In this document: positions 31,858-40,965 of the stretch, one piece after another
Layout: each line of letters begins with the position of its first letter
Numbering within the stretch: position 1 is the stretch's first letter
Source: Alistipes sp.
Lineage (GTDB): Bacteria > Bacteroidota > Bacteroidia > Bacteroidales > Rikenellaceae
Direction: 5' to 3'
DNA length: 53,787 nucleotides
Assembly: GCA_017501625.1 (NCBI GenBank)
Contig: JAFVWO010000061.1
Location: forward strand, 1-53,787
Notes under the pieces: generated by a model
What the model saw: only the letters and a program-made list of their open reading frames with translations
Database searches by the model: none
What the model was told of the DNA's origin: nothing
Program-made: the position numbers and the translations under genes

Positions 31858-32523
31858 TTACTCTCTCTTTGTGTGTACGCTGTCGATAAGGCCATACTCC
31901 TTAGCCTCCATCGCCGTAAGCCAGTAGTCACGGTCGGCATCAGCCTCGATTTTTGCGATGTCTACACCCGAGTGATGTGCGAGAATCTCGTACAACTCGC
32001 GCTTGGTCTTGGCTATCTCGCGTGCCGTAATCTCGATGTCCGAAGCCTGACCCTGCACGCCACCGAGAGGCTGGTGTATCATCACGCGCGAGTGGGGCAA
32101 TGCTGCGCGCTTGCCCGCAGCACCTGCCGTGAGCAGCACAGCACCCATAGATGCCGCCATGCCCGAACATGTAGTCGCCACATCCGGTCGTATGAGCTGC
32201 ATGGTGTCGTAGATACCCAAGCCGGCACTCACGGAGCCACCCGGGGAGTTGATATATAGCTGAATATCCTTGTCGGCAGCCACCGACTCGAGGAACAAGA
32301 GCTGCGCCTGTATGATGTTGGCAACATCGTCATAGATGGGCGCGCCAAGGAAGATGATACGGTCCATCATGAGGCGCGAGAACACATCCATAGCTGCTAC
32401 ATTTAGATGGCGCTCCTCGATAATCGTGGGCGACACGTAGCTTGTGATGTCGCGACGATAGTCGTGCATCGTCATAGAGTTGATACCGCAGTGCAGGCGT
32501 GCAAATTTATCAAATTCGTTCAT
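31858..32523 (-). CDS. clpP: ATP-dependent Clp protease proteolytic subunit
   Basis: 221 residues from the ATG at 32523; a TTG three codons upstream is an alternative. Serine peptidase: Ser125 in '[10 protein letters not shown]', His150 in 'VMIHQP', and the acid residue in the 'ADADRDYWL' region near 195. 'YINSPGGSV' forms the oxyanion strand. It assembles as a tetradecamer with ClpX. tig lies upstream with a 165-nt gap. Confidence 0.97.
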   Translation of the reverse strand: MNEFDKFARLHCGINSMTMHDYRRDITSYVSPTIIEERHLNVAAMDVFSRLMMDRIIFLGAPIYDDVANIIQAQLLFLESVAADKDIQLYINSPGGSVSAGLGIYDTMQLIRPDVATTCSGMAASMGAVLLTAGAAGKRAALPHSRVMIHQPLGGVQGQASDIEITAREIAKTKRELYEILAHHSGVDIAKIEADADRDYWLTAMEAKEYGLIDSVHTKRE

Positions 32524-32583
32524 TACTAACAATATTTATATACGTATATGCGCGTGTGCGTGTGCGCATGGTGTTTATACGAC

Positions 32584-32610
32584 GATTCCCGGGCGCGAGG
32601 CTCGGGAATC
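32584..32610 (-). terminator. Hairpin between tig and clpP
   Basis: GATTCCCGGGC pairs with GCTCGGGAATC (one wobble) around GCGAG. On the minus strand it follows tig by about 80 nt. No U tract follows, so it may attenuate or process the tig-clpP transcript rather than end it. Confidence 0.45.
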
Positions 32611-32688
32611 GCTCATATTTGTGGGAGTCATCGGTGTGCGCATCCGACAAGTCGGCTTTCGCCCCAACCGCTCCCTCCCCTTGGGTTG

Positions 32689-34017
32689 TTATGCTAACTC
32701 CTCAGCGAGCTTCGCGAAGTCGGCAGCCGATACGGCCTTCTCCGTAACCTTCACCTTGCCGCGGAGGTAGTCGACAACCTTCTCCTCGTAGAGCTTCTCG
32801 TATATCTTCTGGAGCTGCTCCTTGTTATCCATAATCTGCTTAGCGAAGTTCTCGAGCATATCTTGGGGTGCTGAGGGCATGCCGTACTGTGCAAACTGCA
32901 TCTGTGCGAATGTCATAGCCTCGGCCTTAGCCTCCTCGGCAGTTACCTTAAGGTCACCCTCGGTGATGAAGTGCTTCTGCAAGTAGTTCCATGTGAACAT
33001 CTTGATGAATGCGGGGAAGTCCTTCTCAATCTCCTCGCGCGAGAACTTACCCTCGTTGATGACATACAACCAACGCTTCAAGAACTCCTCGGGCATCTGG
33101 ATGCCGGCCTTCTCGATAACGAAGTTACGCATCTGGTTGGCGAACATAAAGTCGCACTCGCGCTTAAGCTCGCGCTCGATCTCCTCGTCAATGAACTTGT
33201 CGAGCTCCTCCTCGTTTGTCACGTTACCTGCGGGGAACGCCATCTTGAAGAACTCCTCGTTGAGCTCGGGGTCTGCAAAGCGGCGAATCTTCGTAATCTC
33301 CAACTCGAACTCGGGCTTGATGCCATCGAGCTCCTCCTGCTTAACTGAAAGTACGGCAGCACGCTGCTCGGGCTTCTTGTAGAGCTCGTTGATGTTTACC
33401 GTGGTCTTGTAGCCCACCTTCTTGCCCTTGAACGCCTTGCGCTCCTCCTCGCTCATAGAGATAAGGCCTACATAAGCCTCCTCGATGCGCATGTCGCCAT
33501 TGTCGAGGGTTACGTTAAGAGCCTCGTCGTTGGCTACCTTATCAACCTCTACAAGGCGGCCATAGCGACGAAGGTAGTTCGAGCGATACTCCGTGTGCAT
33601 CTTCTTGTCTACCTTAATCTTGTTGTATGTAACCTTGTCCTTGGCCGTGAGTGCAAGCTCAATCTTGGGAGCCTCACCAATCTCGAACATAAACTCAAAC
33701 TCGGTGTTGTTCTCGAAGTCGAAAGCACCCTGCTCCTCTGAGGGGATAACGTCACCTACGTAGTCGATGTTCTCCTTCTGAAGGTACTCAAATACCGAGT
33801 TCGAAGCCACATGATATGACTGCTCAGCAACGGCACCCTTACCAAACATCTTCTTAACAATACCCATAGGCACCATACCGGGACGGAAGCCGGGGATGTT
33901 AGCCTTGCGCTTGTACTCGCGCAACTGCTTCTCTACGGCAGCACCGTAGTCCGCCTCATTGACAACGACCTTCAATACCGAAATGCCGCCATCGCGCTGT
34001 TCTCTTGTAATCTTCAT
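32689..34017 (-). CDS. tig: Trigger factor
   Basis: 442 residues. Ribosome-associated chaperone with three domains. The N-terminal ribosome-binding domain contains 'ANIPGFRPGMVPMGIVKKMFG' with the GFRxGxxP signature at about 40-50. The central PPIase-like domain is divergent and lacks a clear FKBP core, and the long helical C-terminal domain follows ('EELDKFIDEEIERELKRECDF'). This divergent form is common in Bacteroidota. It precedes clpP-clpX and has a perfect promoter with a leader of about 140 nt. Confidence 0.93.
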   Translation of the reverse strand: MKITREQRDGGISVLKVVVNEADYGAAVEKQLREYKRKANIPGFRPGMVPMGIVKKMFGKGAVAEQSYHVASNSVFEYLQKENIDYVGDVIPSEEQGAFDFENNTEFEFMFEIGEAPKIELALTAKDKVTYNKIKVDKKMHTEYRSNYLRRYGRLVEVDKVANDEALNVTLDNGDMRIEEAYVGLISMSEEERKAFKGKKVGYKTTVNINELYKKPEQRAAVLSVKQEELDGIKPEFELEITKIRRFADPELNEEFFKMAFPAGNVTNEEELDKFIDEEIERELKRECDFMFANQMRNFVIEKAGIQMPEEFLKRWLYVINEGKFSREEIEKDFPAFIKMFTWNYLQKHFITEGDLKVTAEEAKAEAMTFAQMQFAQYGMPSAPQDMLENFAKQIMDNKEQLQKIYEKLYEEKVVDYLRGKVKVTEKAVSAADFAKLAEELA

Positions 34018-34333
34018 AGTCTTATATTTTTGTCTATTTGTATATCTTACACTTGTGCCCTATTACACCCTCTTGTGCCCATAGCGTGCTCTCTTCTGCC
34101 CACTTGTGCCCGTAGCGTGTACCCGCGGACTGTATGATACCTATATAGGTATAAAATCGCGCAAAGATATATAAAAAAGTCGTAAACAGCAAATTTAGCT
34201 TAAATAATTACACCAAGTGGGGGTTGGAGTGGCGAGATATGATGCCGACGTAGAGCGCGGTCGGACACAGTTGTTTTGTATTTGCTCATGTGATTGAGAT
34301 GCCCAAGCATCCCACGTATATCACAATCGAGGA
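34018..34333. other. Intergenic region tig-rlmH with tig leader repeats
   Basis: 316 nt. From tig outward: an unusually long tig leader carrying near-identical 17-nt direct repeats CTTGTGCCC(A/G)TAGCGTG at 34072-34088 and 34103-34119 plus a partial copy at 34052-34060, then the tig promoter, then about 130 nt downstream of rlmH with no gene seen. Confidence 0.55.
34162..34193 (-). promoter_or_regulatory. Sigma-A promoter of tig
   Basis: Minus strand: TTTG (34190-34193), 20-bp spacer, TATCTTTG (34162-34169). Perfect consensus. Confidence 0.7.
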
Positions 34334-34807
34334 CTACTCGTGATGGTAGGGCTCGTTCTTAAGTATGGTAAAAGCCCGATAGAGCTGTTCGAGAAATATG
34401 GCACGTACTATTTGGTGCGAGAAGGTCATCTTGGAGAGTGACAACTTACCATTGGCACGAGCATATACCGCCTCGGAGAAACCATAGGGGCCACCTATCA
34501 GAAAGACAAGGCGTTTGATGCCCGCAGACATGCGCTTCTCGACAAGGTCGGCAAACTCTATGGAGCGCAACTCGGCGCCATGCTCGTCGAGGAGCATGAC
34601 ATAGTCGGAGGGGGTCAAGAGGCGCAGTATAGCCTCACCCTCGAGGCGTTTCTGTTCGCCCTCGGAGAGCTTCTTCGTATTACGCACATCGGCAATTGTC
34701 GTTATGGCAAAGCGTACATAGTGGTTAAGTCGCTTCGCGTACATCGCCACAAGCATCTCAACCTCCTTCATGTCGGTCTTGCCGACAACAATCAACTCAA
34801 TGTTCAT
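34334..34807 (-). CDS. rlmH: 23S rRNA pseudouridine-1915 N3-methyltransferase
   Basis: 157 residues from ATG 34807 (MNIELIVVGK); an ATG two codons upstream is possible. SPOUT-family methyltransferase acting on helix 69 of 23S rRNA. Hallmarks are 'LLDEHGAELRSIEFA', the SAM-binding knot 'VFLIGGPYGFS' and the C-terminal 'MTFSHQIVRAIFLEQLYRAFTI...PYHHE'. Length fits the family exactly. It starts 9 nt after the GH2-like gene and is probably co-transcribed with it from the promoter at 36164. Confidence 0.97.
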   Translation of the reverse strand: MNIELIVVGKTDMKEVEMLVAMYAKRLNHYVRFAITTIADVRNTKKLSEGEQKRLEGEAILRLLTPSDYVMLLDEHGAELRSIEFADLVEKRMSAGIKRLVFLIGGPYGFSEAVYARANGKLSLSKMTFSHQIVRAIFLEQLYRAFTILKNEPYHHE

Positions 34808-34816
34808 AGCCAACCA

Positions 34817-36148
34817 TTATAAATCGCTATTCCACTCACCCTCAGCACCCTCGTAGATGACAGCTCGGCTGTCGCCAAACGACTTCAGCAGCTCGTAGGC
34901 GCAGTACATGTTGTAGCCATTGCCCGAAGTCTCGTTGCCAAGACGGAAGGCGATGATACACACATGGTTTTGTGCTCGTCGATACATCGTCTCCACACGG
35001 CGTAGGTAGTCATCCCTGAGCCATGGTGCATTTGCCGGTGTGCCATCGACATTGCGGTTCGAGGCATTTGTGGGTGACGATATTGCTGCGGTGTCGATAA
35101 CATAGACACCCACCCTATCACATATCGCGTAGAACCACTTTGGCTGCGGGTAGCTCGGCACAAGACAGTTTATGCCCTTAGCCTTGAGCGCCCTAATCTC
35201 GCGCTCCGTGGTGGCGCTATCCACCGCAGCATTGTAGCTACACTTATTCAGTTTCAGAGGTGTGTCGAAGAGCGTAATCTCCCCCGCATCGTTATAGCCA
35301 TACTCCGCAAAGCCCACTTTCAGAGGTATATACTCCCAGAGGATACCGCTACGCTTGACATAGAGCGTGAGCGAGTAAAGCTTAGGATTCTCTGCCGACC
35401 AACGATTAGGGTTAGAGTGGTATATGTAGGGCTTAAAGAATAGCGTGTCGCGCGTAAATCCCTCCAACGCAAGGTCATTAACGCTATACTCCATAAGCTT
35501 ACCCTCGGGGTCGTATATGTCGTAGCCCACCTCTATGACCTCATTGGTAGAGAACGAGTTATCCACAGTAACATCGAGATGCAACTGTGCGAAGCGATCG
35601 AGCGTGTCGGGAAGCATGCGCACATTGAAATCGTAGACAGCAAGGCGGCGCTGTGCGAAGATGTAACAGTTGGCAAACTGCTCGCGCACGGCCTCCGCAA
35701 GCCCCTCGTCCAAGAGCGACATAAAAGCCTCGTCGACGATGACCACAGCCACGGTATTCTCGCCCTGATCGAGGTATGGCGAAATCAAGAAATCCGTAGG
35801 CGTAAATTGGTCGATGGGAGCGGTTATCTGCTCACCATTAACAAATACGGTATAGTCGGCGCCCACACTCTCAACATGGAGATAGGCGTTGTAGTCGTTC
35901 CACGCTGCGGGCACATCGAAACTCTGCTCATAGACAGCACGCACAGCACCCTCCGCGGCCTCGAACTGAAGCGTGGGTTTTAGCGGTATATATTTGTCGT
36001 TGTTGGTGCGGATGTCGCGCTTGGCATCCTCGCGCTTATCGTAGCATACGAACTCCGTGCGAGCAATGCGTGCCTGAGCCGAGAGGTCGTAAATCGAAAA
36101 AAGTGCTGCCACAAGGAGCAAAAATATGCGGACAAGTAATCTTTTCAT
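34817..36148 (-). CDS. GH2-like secreted protein truncated before the catalytic nucleophile
   Basis: 443 residues with a signal peptide (about 1-25, ending LSAQ). It contains a GH2 sugar-binding jelly-roll domain ('YEQSFDVPAAWNDYNAYLHVESVGADYTVFVNG', about 70-170), an Ig-like domain (about 185-300) and the first part of a GH2 TIM barrel ('EREIRALKAKGINCLVPSYPQPKWFYAICDRVGVYVID'). The acid/base motif LGNE is present (Glu406), but the protein ends about 37 residues later, before the strand carrying the nucleophile glutamate. rlmH begins 9 nt downstream in another frame, so no lost coding tail remains. It may be a non-catalytic glycan-binding protein or a decayed enzyme. Confidence 0.8.
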   Translation of the reverse strand: MKRLLVRIFLLLVAALFSIYDLSAQARIARTEFVCYDKREDAKRDIRTNNDKYIPLKPTLQFEAAEGAVRAVYEQSFDVPAAWNDYNAYLHVESVGADYTVFVNGEQITAPIDQFTPTDFLISPYLDQGENTVAVVIVDEAFMSLLDEGLAEAVREQFANCYIFAQRRLAVYDFNVRMLPDTLDRFAQLHLDVTVDNSFSTNEVIEVGYDIYDPEGKLMEYSVNDLALEGFTRDTLFFKPYIYHSNPNRWSAENPKLYSLTLYVKRSGILWEYIPLKVGFAEYGYNDAGEITLFDTPLKLNKCSYNAAVDSATTEREIRALKAKGINCLVPSYPQPKWFYAICDRVGVYVIDTAAISSPTNASNRNVDGTPANAPWLRDDYLRRVETMYRRAQNHVCIIAFRLGNETSGNGYNMYCAYELLKSFGDSRAVIYEGAEGEWNSDL

Positions 36149-36163
36149 AGTCTAAATTTAGCA

Positions 36164-36194
36164 CAAAGGTATAAAAAAGTGACAAGACGGCAAT
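36164..36194 (-). promoter_or_regulatory. Sigma-A promoter of the GH2-like gene and rlmH
   Basis: Minus strand: ATTG (36191-36194), 19-bp spacer, exact -7 box TACCTTTG (36164-36171). Lies back to back with the asnS promoter. Confidence 0.6.
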
Positions 36195-36212
36195 CGTTTG
36201 CAAAAAAATTAG

Positions 36213-36220
36213 TAATTTTG
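36213..36220 (+). promoter_or_regulatory. -7 box for asnS
   Basis: TAATTTTG is an exact consensus match 57 nt before the asnS ATG. No convincing -33 box at 19-21 bp. Confidence 0.45.
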
Positions 36221-36277
36221 TGGCCTACTATGGCGTTATACCAACAAACGAAACAAACGAAATAAATTATATAGAGT

Positions 36278-37666
36278 ATGAAACTTACAAGAATTGCCGA
36301 AATCCTCAAGATGGAGGGTGATGGCAGAGATATCACCGTCAAGGGCTGGGTGCGCACAAAGCGAGGCAACAAAAACGTCGCTTTCATCGCACTTAACGAT
36401 GGCTCGTCGGTGGCAAACATTCAGGTAGTTGTGGACTTCGCCAAAATTGACGAGGCGGAGCTTAAGAGCGTGACTACGGGCGCTTGCTTGCGCGTTGATG
36501 GCAAGCTCGTGCAGTCGCTCGGCGCAGGTCAGGGTGTCGAGGTGCAGGCCGAGAGGCTCGAGATTTACGGCACGGCCGACCCCGAGACATACCCCCTGCA
36601 GAAGAAGGGTCACACGCTCGAATTCCTGCGCGATATAGCATATTTACGCCCCCGTACCAACACCTTCGGTGCTGTGTTGCGTATCCGCCATGCCATGGCA
36701 TACGCCATCCACAAGTACTTCAACGACAAGGGTTTCTACTACTTGCATACGCCACTTATCACCGCCTCGGACTGCGAGGGTGCAGGTGCGATGTTCAACG
36801 TATCGACACTCGACATGCAGAATCCTCCGCGCAACGAGGATGGCACCGTGGACTACACTCAGGACTTCTTCGGCAAGCCTTGCAGCCTTACCGTTTCGGG
36901 GCAGCTCGAGGGTGAGCTTGGTGCTCTGGCACTTGGTCAGATTTACACCTTTGGCCCCACATTCCGTGCTGAGAACTCGAACACCCCGCGCCACTTGGCC
37001 GAGTTCTGGATGATTGAGCCCGAAATGGCATTCTACGAGTTGCAGGACGATATGGACCTTGCCGAGGACTTCCTCAAGTACCTCATACGCTATGCGTTGG
37101 ACAACTGCCGCGAGGATCTCGAGTTTATGAACAAGATGTGGGACAAGGGCCTCTTGGAGCGCCTACAGTTTGTCCTCGACAACGACTTCGTGCGCTTAGA
37201 CTACACCGAGGGTATCGAGATATTGAAGGCCTCGGGTAAGAAGTTCGAGTTCCCCTGCGACTGGGGTTGCGACCTTCAGTCGGAGCATGAGCGCTACCTC
37301 GTCGAGGAGCACTTCAAGCGTCCTGTTATCCTTATTAACTATCCTAAGGAGATTAAGGCCTTCTATATGAAGCAGAACGATGACGGCAAGACCGTGCGTG
37401 CCATGGATGTATTGTTCCCCCAGATTGGCGAAATTATCGGTGGCTCGGAGCGCGAGGCCGACTTTGGCAAGCTTTGTGCAAGGGTAGACGAGTTAGGCAT
37501 GAGCCGTAAGGAGCTATGGTGGTACCTCGACACACGTCGTTGGGGTTCGGCACCTCACTCGGGCTTTGGCTTGGGCTTTGAGCGTCTACTTCTCTTCGTT
37601 ACCGGTATGGGTAACATCCGCGATGTCATCCCCTTCCCGCGCACACCGAAGAACGCCGAGTTCTAA
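36278..37666 (+). CDS. asnS: Asparaginyl-tRNA synthetase
   Basis: 462 residues, full length. Class IIb synthetase. The N-terminal OB-fold ('[24 protein letters not shown]') binds the anticodon. The catalytic domain shows '[29 protein letters not shown]' (motif 2) and '[29 protein letters not shown]' (motif 3). The '[13 protein letters not shown]' signature separates it from AspRS. It stands alone between its own promoter and a strong terminator. Confidence 0.97.
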   Translation: MKLTRIAEILKMEGDGRDITVKGWVRTKRGNKNVAFIALNDGSSVANIQVVVDFAKIDEAELKSVTTGACLRVDGKLVQSLGAGQGVEVQAERLEIYGTADPETYPLQKKGHTLEFLRDIAYLRPRTNTFGAVLRIRHAMAYAIHKYFNDKGFYYLHTPLITASDCEGAGAMFNVSTLDMQNPPRNEDGTVDYTQDFFGKPCSLTVSGQLEGELGALALGQIYTFGPTFRAENSNTPRHLAEFWMIEPEMAFYELQDDMDLAEDFLKYLIRYALDNCREDLEFMNKMWDKGLLERLQFVLDNDFVRLDYTEGIEILKASGKKFEFPCDWGCDLQSEHERYLVEEHFKRPVILINYPKEIKAFYMKQNDDGKTVRAMDVLFPQIGEIIGGSEREADFGKLCARVDELGMSRKELWWYLDTRRWGSAPHSGFGLGFERLLLFVTGMGNIRDVIPFPRTPKNAEF

Positions 37667-37675
37667 ACCATCCCG

Positions 37676-37713
37676 AAATGCGAACAACGGCATGTGCCTT
37701 GTTCGCATTTTTT
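37676..37713 (+). terminator. Intrinsic terminator of asnS
   Basis: Perfect 12-bp stem AAATGCGAACAA/TTGTTCGCATTT with an 11-nt loop, followed by a T run (37708-37713). Confidence 0.9.
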
Positions 37714-37730
37714 ACTAATAATCGAAGCGT

Positions 37731-39158
37731 ATGGCAAACAGACTTCAACAGACAATTTCGCTGCAAACCAAAATCTCACCGCAGCAGATACAGATGATAA
37801 AGCTCTTGGAGCTGCCCACGATGCAGCTCGAGGAGCGCATCAAGCGTGAGATTGAGGAAAACATCGTGTTGGAGGAGGATGCCGACAGCAAGAGTGATGA
37901 GAGCGACACACCCGAGAAGATATCGGTAGAGGAGTATATCGGCAAGGAGGATGACACCCCCTCGTACAAGGCTCGCATCAACAACTTCTCGAAGGACGAC
38001 AAGCAACGCCCCGTATACATCACCGAGGGGCGCTCGCTCGGCGAGTCGCTTATCGAGCAGCTACGCTTCCGCTCGCTCACGGAGGAGGAGCTCATCGTTG
38101 CCGCCTATATCGTCGGAAGCATCGACGACGACGGCTACCTACGTCGCGACATGAACTCCCTCTCTGACGACCTCGCCTTCACGCGCGGCATGGAGGTCTC
38201 GGTCGAGGAGCTTGAGCGCATCCTCGCTATCGTCCATGAGCTCGAGCCCGCAGGCATCGGTGCCCGCTCGTTGCAGGAGTGCCTGCTGTTGCAGATGCAC
38301 AGACAGTCGCTCAACAGTCCCGCCAAGCTATTGGCACACAAGATTATAAAGGCGCACTTCGAGGCCTTCGCCAAGAAACACTATGAGAAACTCATAGCAC
38401 GCCTTGGCGTTACAGAAGAGGCTTTTCGTGAGGCTATAGAGTACATACGCACACTCTCGCCCAAGCCCGGCAACCTATACACCGAGGGAGGCATAGATGC
38501 CACACCATATATCACCCCTGACTTTCTGCTCGACACCACCGATGGCAACATGCGCCTTATTCTCAACTCCGCGGGGATTCCCGAGGTGCGCATCTCGCGC
38601 CGCTATCGCGACATGATGCGCGACATGGTGGCCCCTGACGGCACTGTTAAGGCCGAGGATAGGGAGGCTGTGCAGTTCGTGAAGTCGAAGATAGACTCGG
38701 CAAAGTGGTTTATATCGGCCATCAAGCAGCGCCACGACACGCTTATGCGCACGATGCAGACGATACTCGACTTCCAGAGGGAGTACTTCGTCGATGGCGA
38801 CAAGAGCAAGCTGCGCCCCATGATACTTAAGGATATAGCCGACCGCACGGGGCTCGATGTGTCGACAATCTCGCGCGTGGTGAATAGCAAATACATACAG
38901 ACCCCCTTCGGCATAATATTGTTGAAGTCGCTCTTCTCGGAAGGCATGCAGACATCGTCGGGCGAGGAGGTGTCGAGCCACGAGATTAAGACCATCCTTC
39001 AGGAGTGTATCGCGACCGAGGATAAGCGCCATCCACTCACGGATGAGAACCTTATGGATATCCTCAACGACAAGGGCTACCGCATAGCACGACGCACCGT
39101 GGCTAAGTATCGCGAGATGCTCGACATCCCCGTTGCACGTATGCGTAAGCAGATATAG
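37731..39158 (+). CDS. rpoN: RNA polymerase sigma-54 factor
   Basis: 475 residues. Region I is 'RLQQTISLQTKISPQQIQMIKLLELPTMQLEERI...EIEENIVLE' (Gln-rich activator-binding region, residues 3-50). An acidic region II follows. The core-binding region includes 'LQECLLLQMHRQSL' and the HTH 'DIADRTGLDVSTISRVVNSKYI'. The RpoN box is 'ARRTVAKYRE' near the C-terminus. Sigma-54 needs bacterial enhancer-binding proteins, none of which lie in this window. The gene begins 18 nt after the asnS terminator with no obvious TAnnTTTG box. Confidence 0.97.
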   Translation: MANRLQQTISLQTKISPQQIQMIKLLELPTMQLEERIKREIEENIVLEEDADSKSDESDTPEKISVEEYIGKEDDTPSYKARINNFSKDDKQRPVYITEGRSLGESLIEQLRFRSLTEEELIVAAYIVGSIDDDGYLRRDMNSLSDDLAFTRGMEVSVEELERILAIVHELEPAGIGARSLQECLLLQMHRQSLNSPAKLLAHKIIKAHFEAFAKKHYEKLIARLGVTEEAFREAIEYIRTLSPKPGNLYTEGGIDATPYITPDFLLDTTDGNMRLILNSAGIPEVRISRRYRDMMRDMVAPDGTVKAEDREAVQFVKSKIDSAKWFISAIKQRHDTLMRTMQTILDFQREYFVDGDKSKLRPMILKDIADRTGLDVSTISRVVNSKYIQTPFGIILLKSLFSEGMQTSSGEEVSSHEIKTILQECIATEDKRHPLTDENLMDILNDKGYRIARRTVAKYREMLDIPVARMRKQI

Positions 39159-39200
39159 GGACAATGTGGTCCGTCTTAGTAAATTATCAACCTCATAAAA

Positions 39201-39233
39201 GAGCCTGCCTAACATTTAATGATAGGCAGGCTC
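39201..39233 (+). terminator. Terminator hairpin of rpoN
   Basis: Perfect 11-bp stem GAGCCTGCCTA/TAGGCAGGCTC with an 11-nt AT-rich loop, 42 nt past the rpoN stop. The U tract is weak. Confidence 0.6.
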
Positions 39234-39246
39234 ATAGTATATTAGG

Positions 39247-39315
39247 AGGTGCGAAGCACCGAAAATCAACGACTATCTCACCTACTTAAGATTACCGATA
39301 GCGCGAATATCGAGT
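39247..39315 (-). pseudogene. Degenerate duplicate of the 3' end of the GH5 gene
   Basis: This stretch matches 39532-39603 with few differences: the hairpin GGTGC-GAA-GCACC, the run GAAAATCAACGACTAT, and the gene end. Read on the minus strand it encodes RAIGNLK and a stop (39282-39284), the same last residues as the intact GH5 gene. It looks like what is left of a tandem duplicate after deletion. Confidence 0.65.
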
Positions 39316-39452
39316 ATTAATTTGGATATACACCTTTAGGTGTGCAAGGCTACGCCTTGCAACAAGCCTCCCTTATCAAAGGGAGGTTTGGAGGGATTGT
39401 AAATATAAATCAAAATAAAATGATACGAGCCGTGTAAACATTGTTGATTTTC

Positions 39453-39529
39453 TGCTACCGCATGCGGTAGCATTACAATAGCAGGTAGCTCCTCAAGCTT
39501 GCTTGAAAGGTACTACCTGCTATTGTAAT
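39453..39529. repeat. Palindrome and long stem-loop downstream of GH5 gene
   Basis: A 20-bp perfect palindrome (TGCTACCGCA and its complement, 39453-39472) runs straight into a stem-loop with perfect 17-bp arms (ATTACAATAGCAGGTAG at 39472-39488, complement at 39513-39529). The loop itself contains TCAAGC-TT-GCTTGA. On the minus strand it could terminate the GH5 transcript. Confidence 0.75.
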
Positions 39530-39567
39530 GATGGTGCGAAGCACCGGAAAATCAACGACTATCGCAC

Positions 39568-40890
39568 CTACTTGAGGTTGCCGATAGCGCGGTTTGTCGA
39601 GCGGATAATCTCGAGTGTAGATTCGTCCTCGACAAATATCGAGTTAAGTCCCTGCTGCTCCTGCGCGGGGTCACCCGTATAGTCGTCGCCCTTAGCCCAA
39701 TACTCGTGGTCCTCAACGTGCGTAACGGCATAGCCGCCCCAGCTCCAGAAGTTGCAGCCGGCAAACTTACCACCCACCTTGTAGGCATCCTCGATAAGGC
39801 CGAAAACGAAGGTGAAATAGTTGTCGCGGCAGGTCACGCCACTCTGCTTGCGGAAGTCCATATTGTCACGCGGCATACCGAACTCCTCGACAACAAGAGG
39901 CTTGTTTATCTTCTCGGCAAGCTCGATGTGCATGTCGATATACTCCTTGGTATTCGCGCACGACTGCTCGAGGTCCTCCTCCATGTGGTCGCCACGCAGC
40001 CACTTCCAGTTGTAGGGCCACACGTGGCAGTTGATATACGAAATCTCCTCCACGGCATGTATGCGCTCGCACAAATCCATATCCCACTCACAGCCGTAGA
40101 AACCCTCCGAGCCCGTAGATATCATGTGGTTGGGGTCGAGCTCGCGGATGAGGCGGGCACTCTCGGCCAACCACGCGGCAAAGGCCTCCTTGTTATCCTG
40201 ATCCTTAGAGCTGAAGGCGCGAGGCTCGTTAGATATCTGCCATGAGAAGATGGCGGGGTCGTCGATATACTTCACACCCGTATAACGGTTTGTGCGGGTG
40301 ATGATATAGCGTAAGTGATTGTAGAAAATCTCCTTGGCACGCTCGTTACGCACGAACTCACCCGCAAAGGTGTTATACGAGAACCAACCATCGACTCTCG
40401 GCACCAACACCGGCGTATCGTTAGCCCATGCCACATACTGCGTATAACCACCACTCCACTCCCAAGCGTTGTTGAAGTACAACACGGCAGTCATGTCGCG
40501 CTTGCCGAGCTCCATCATGAGGTAGTCGAGGCCGGCTAACACATCGTCGTTATATACACCGGGCTCGGGCTGTAGGTTAGGCTCAATCTTGCCGAGGAGT
40601 CCGTTTTCGCCCTCGCCTCCGACCAAGATGCGCAAATTATCAATGCCGTTAGCCTTCATAAAGTCGAGCTCCTTGATTAGCCTTTCACGATTGCCACCCT
40701 CGCCCTCAGAGCCGAGGATTGCGCCATACCAAAAGTTCGTACCCACGAAGTAGTAGGGCTCGCCATTACGCATAAACTGACCATCCTCGACGGTGATAAA
40801 CTTACTCGCGGGAGTCTCCTTCTCCGCAGAGCAACCAACCATAAACATCAGCACGAGCACGGCCGAAAAAAGTAGATTAAGTCTCTTCAT
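39568..40890 (-). CDS. GH5-family (endo-beta-mannanase-like) glycoside hydrolase lipoprotein
   Basis: 440 residues from ATG 40890; the longer upstream frame would cross the promoter. Lipoprotein signal ends 'LMFMVGC' (Cys20). The (beta/alpha)8 barrel resembles GH5 mannanases: 'GEPYYFVGTNFWYGA', 'NLRILVGGEG', 'VLYFNNAWEWSGGYTQYVAW', the acid/base in 'FSWQISNEPR', and the nucleophile in 'KPLVVEEFGMPRD'. 'GCNFWSWGGY' is a substrate tryptophan region. It likely cleaves beta-mannan or related polysaccharide at the cell surface. No SusC/SusD pair or regulator adjoins it, so it is not part of a standard utilisation locus here. Confidence 0.88.
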   Translation of the reverse strand: MKRLNLLFSAVLVLMFMVGCSAEKETPASKFITVEDGQFMRNGEPYYFVGTNFWYGAILGSEGEGGNRERLIKELDFMKANGIDNLRILVGGEGENGLLGKIEPNLQPEPGVYNDDVLAGLDYLMMELGKRDMTAVLYFNNAWEWSGGYTQYVAWANDTPVLVPRVDGWFSYNTFAGEFVRNERAKEIFYNHLRYIITRTNRYTGVKYIDDPAIFSWQISNEPRAFSSKDQDNKEAFAAWLAESARLIRELDPNHMISTGSEGFYGCEWDMDLCERIHAVEEISYINCHVWPYNWKWLRGDHMEEDLEQSCANTKEYIDMHIELAEKINKPLVVEEFGMPRDNMDFRKQSGVTCRDNYFTFVFGLIEDAYKVGGKFAGCNFWSWGGYAVTHVEDHEYWAKGDDYTGDPAQEQQGLNSIFVEDESTLEIIRSTNRAIGNLK

Positions 40891-40924
40891 TATTTTTGAA
40901 ATTTTGTTGCACATAAATTCTTCG

Positions 40925-40932
40925 CAAACATA
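40925..40932 (-). promoter_or_regulatory. -7 box of the GH5 gene
   Basis: Minus-strand TATGTTTG is an exact TAnnTTTG match 35 nt upstream of the ATG. No good -33 box found. Confidence 0.45.
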
Positions 40933-40965
40933 CGCAAAATTTCCGAAAAAAACCACCATTTTACA

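Larger units (their letters stand above)
39159..39567. other. Intergenic hairpin array between rpoN and the GH5 gene
   Basis: 409 nt without an intact gene. In order it holds the rpoN terminator hairpin, a degenerate second copy of the 3' end of the neighbouring GH5 gene (39247-39315), small hairpins at 39330-39343 (ACACC/GGTGT), 39344-39360 (GCAAGGC/GCCTTGC) and 39367-39386 (CCTCCCTT/AAGGGAGG), a 20-bp palindrome (39453-39472) and a long stem-loop (39472-39529). Confidence 0.7.

Noticed and set aside
32584..32610. GC-rich hairpin as a possible tRNA or small RNA
   Set aside because: Only one stem-loop; no cloverleaf, CCA end or promoter. Kept as a weak processing or terminator hairpin.
34260..34345. 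Plus-strand peptide EMPKHPTYITIEDYS before a stop near rlmH
   Set aside because: Looks protein-like over 15 residues but has no upstream open frame and overlaps the rlmH 3' end; chance cannot be excluded.
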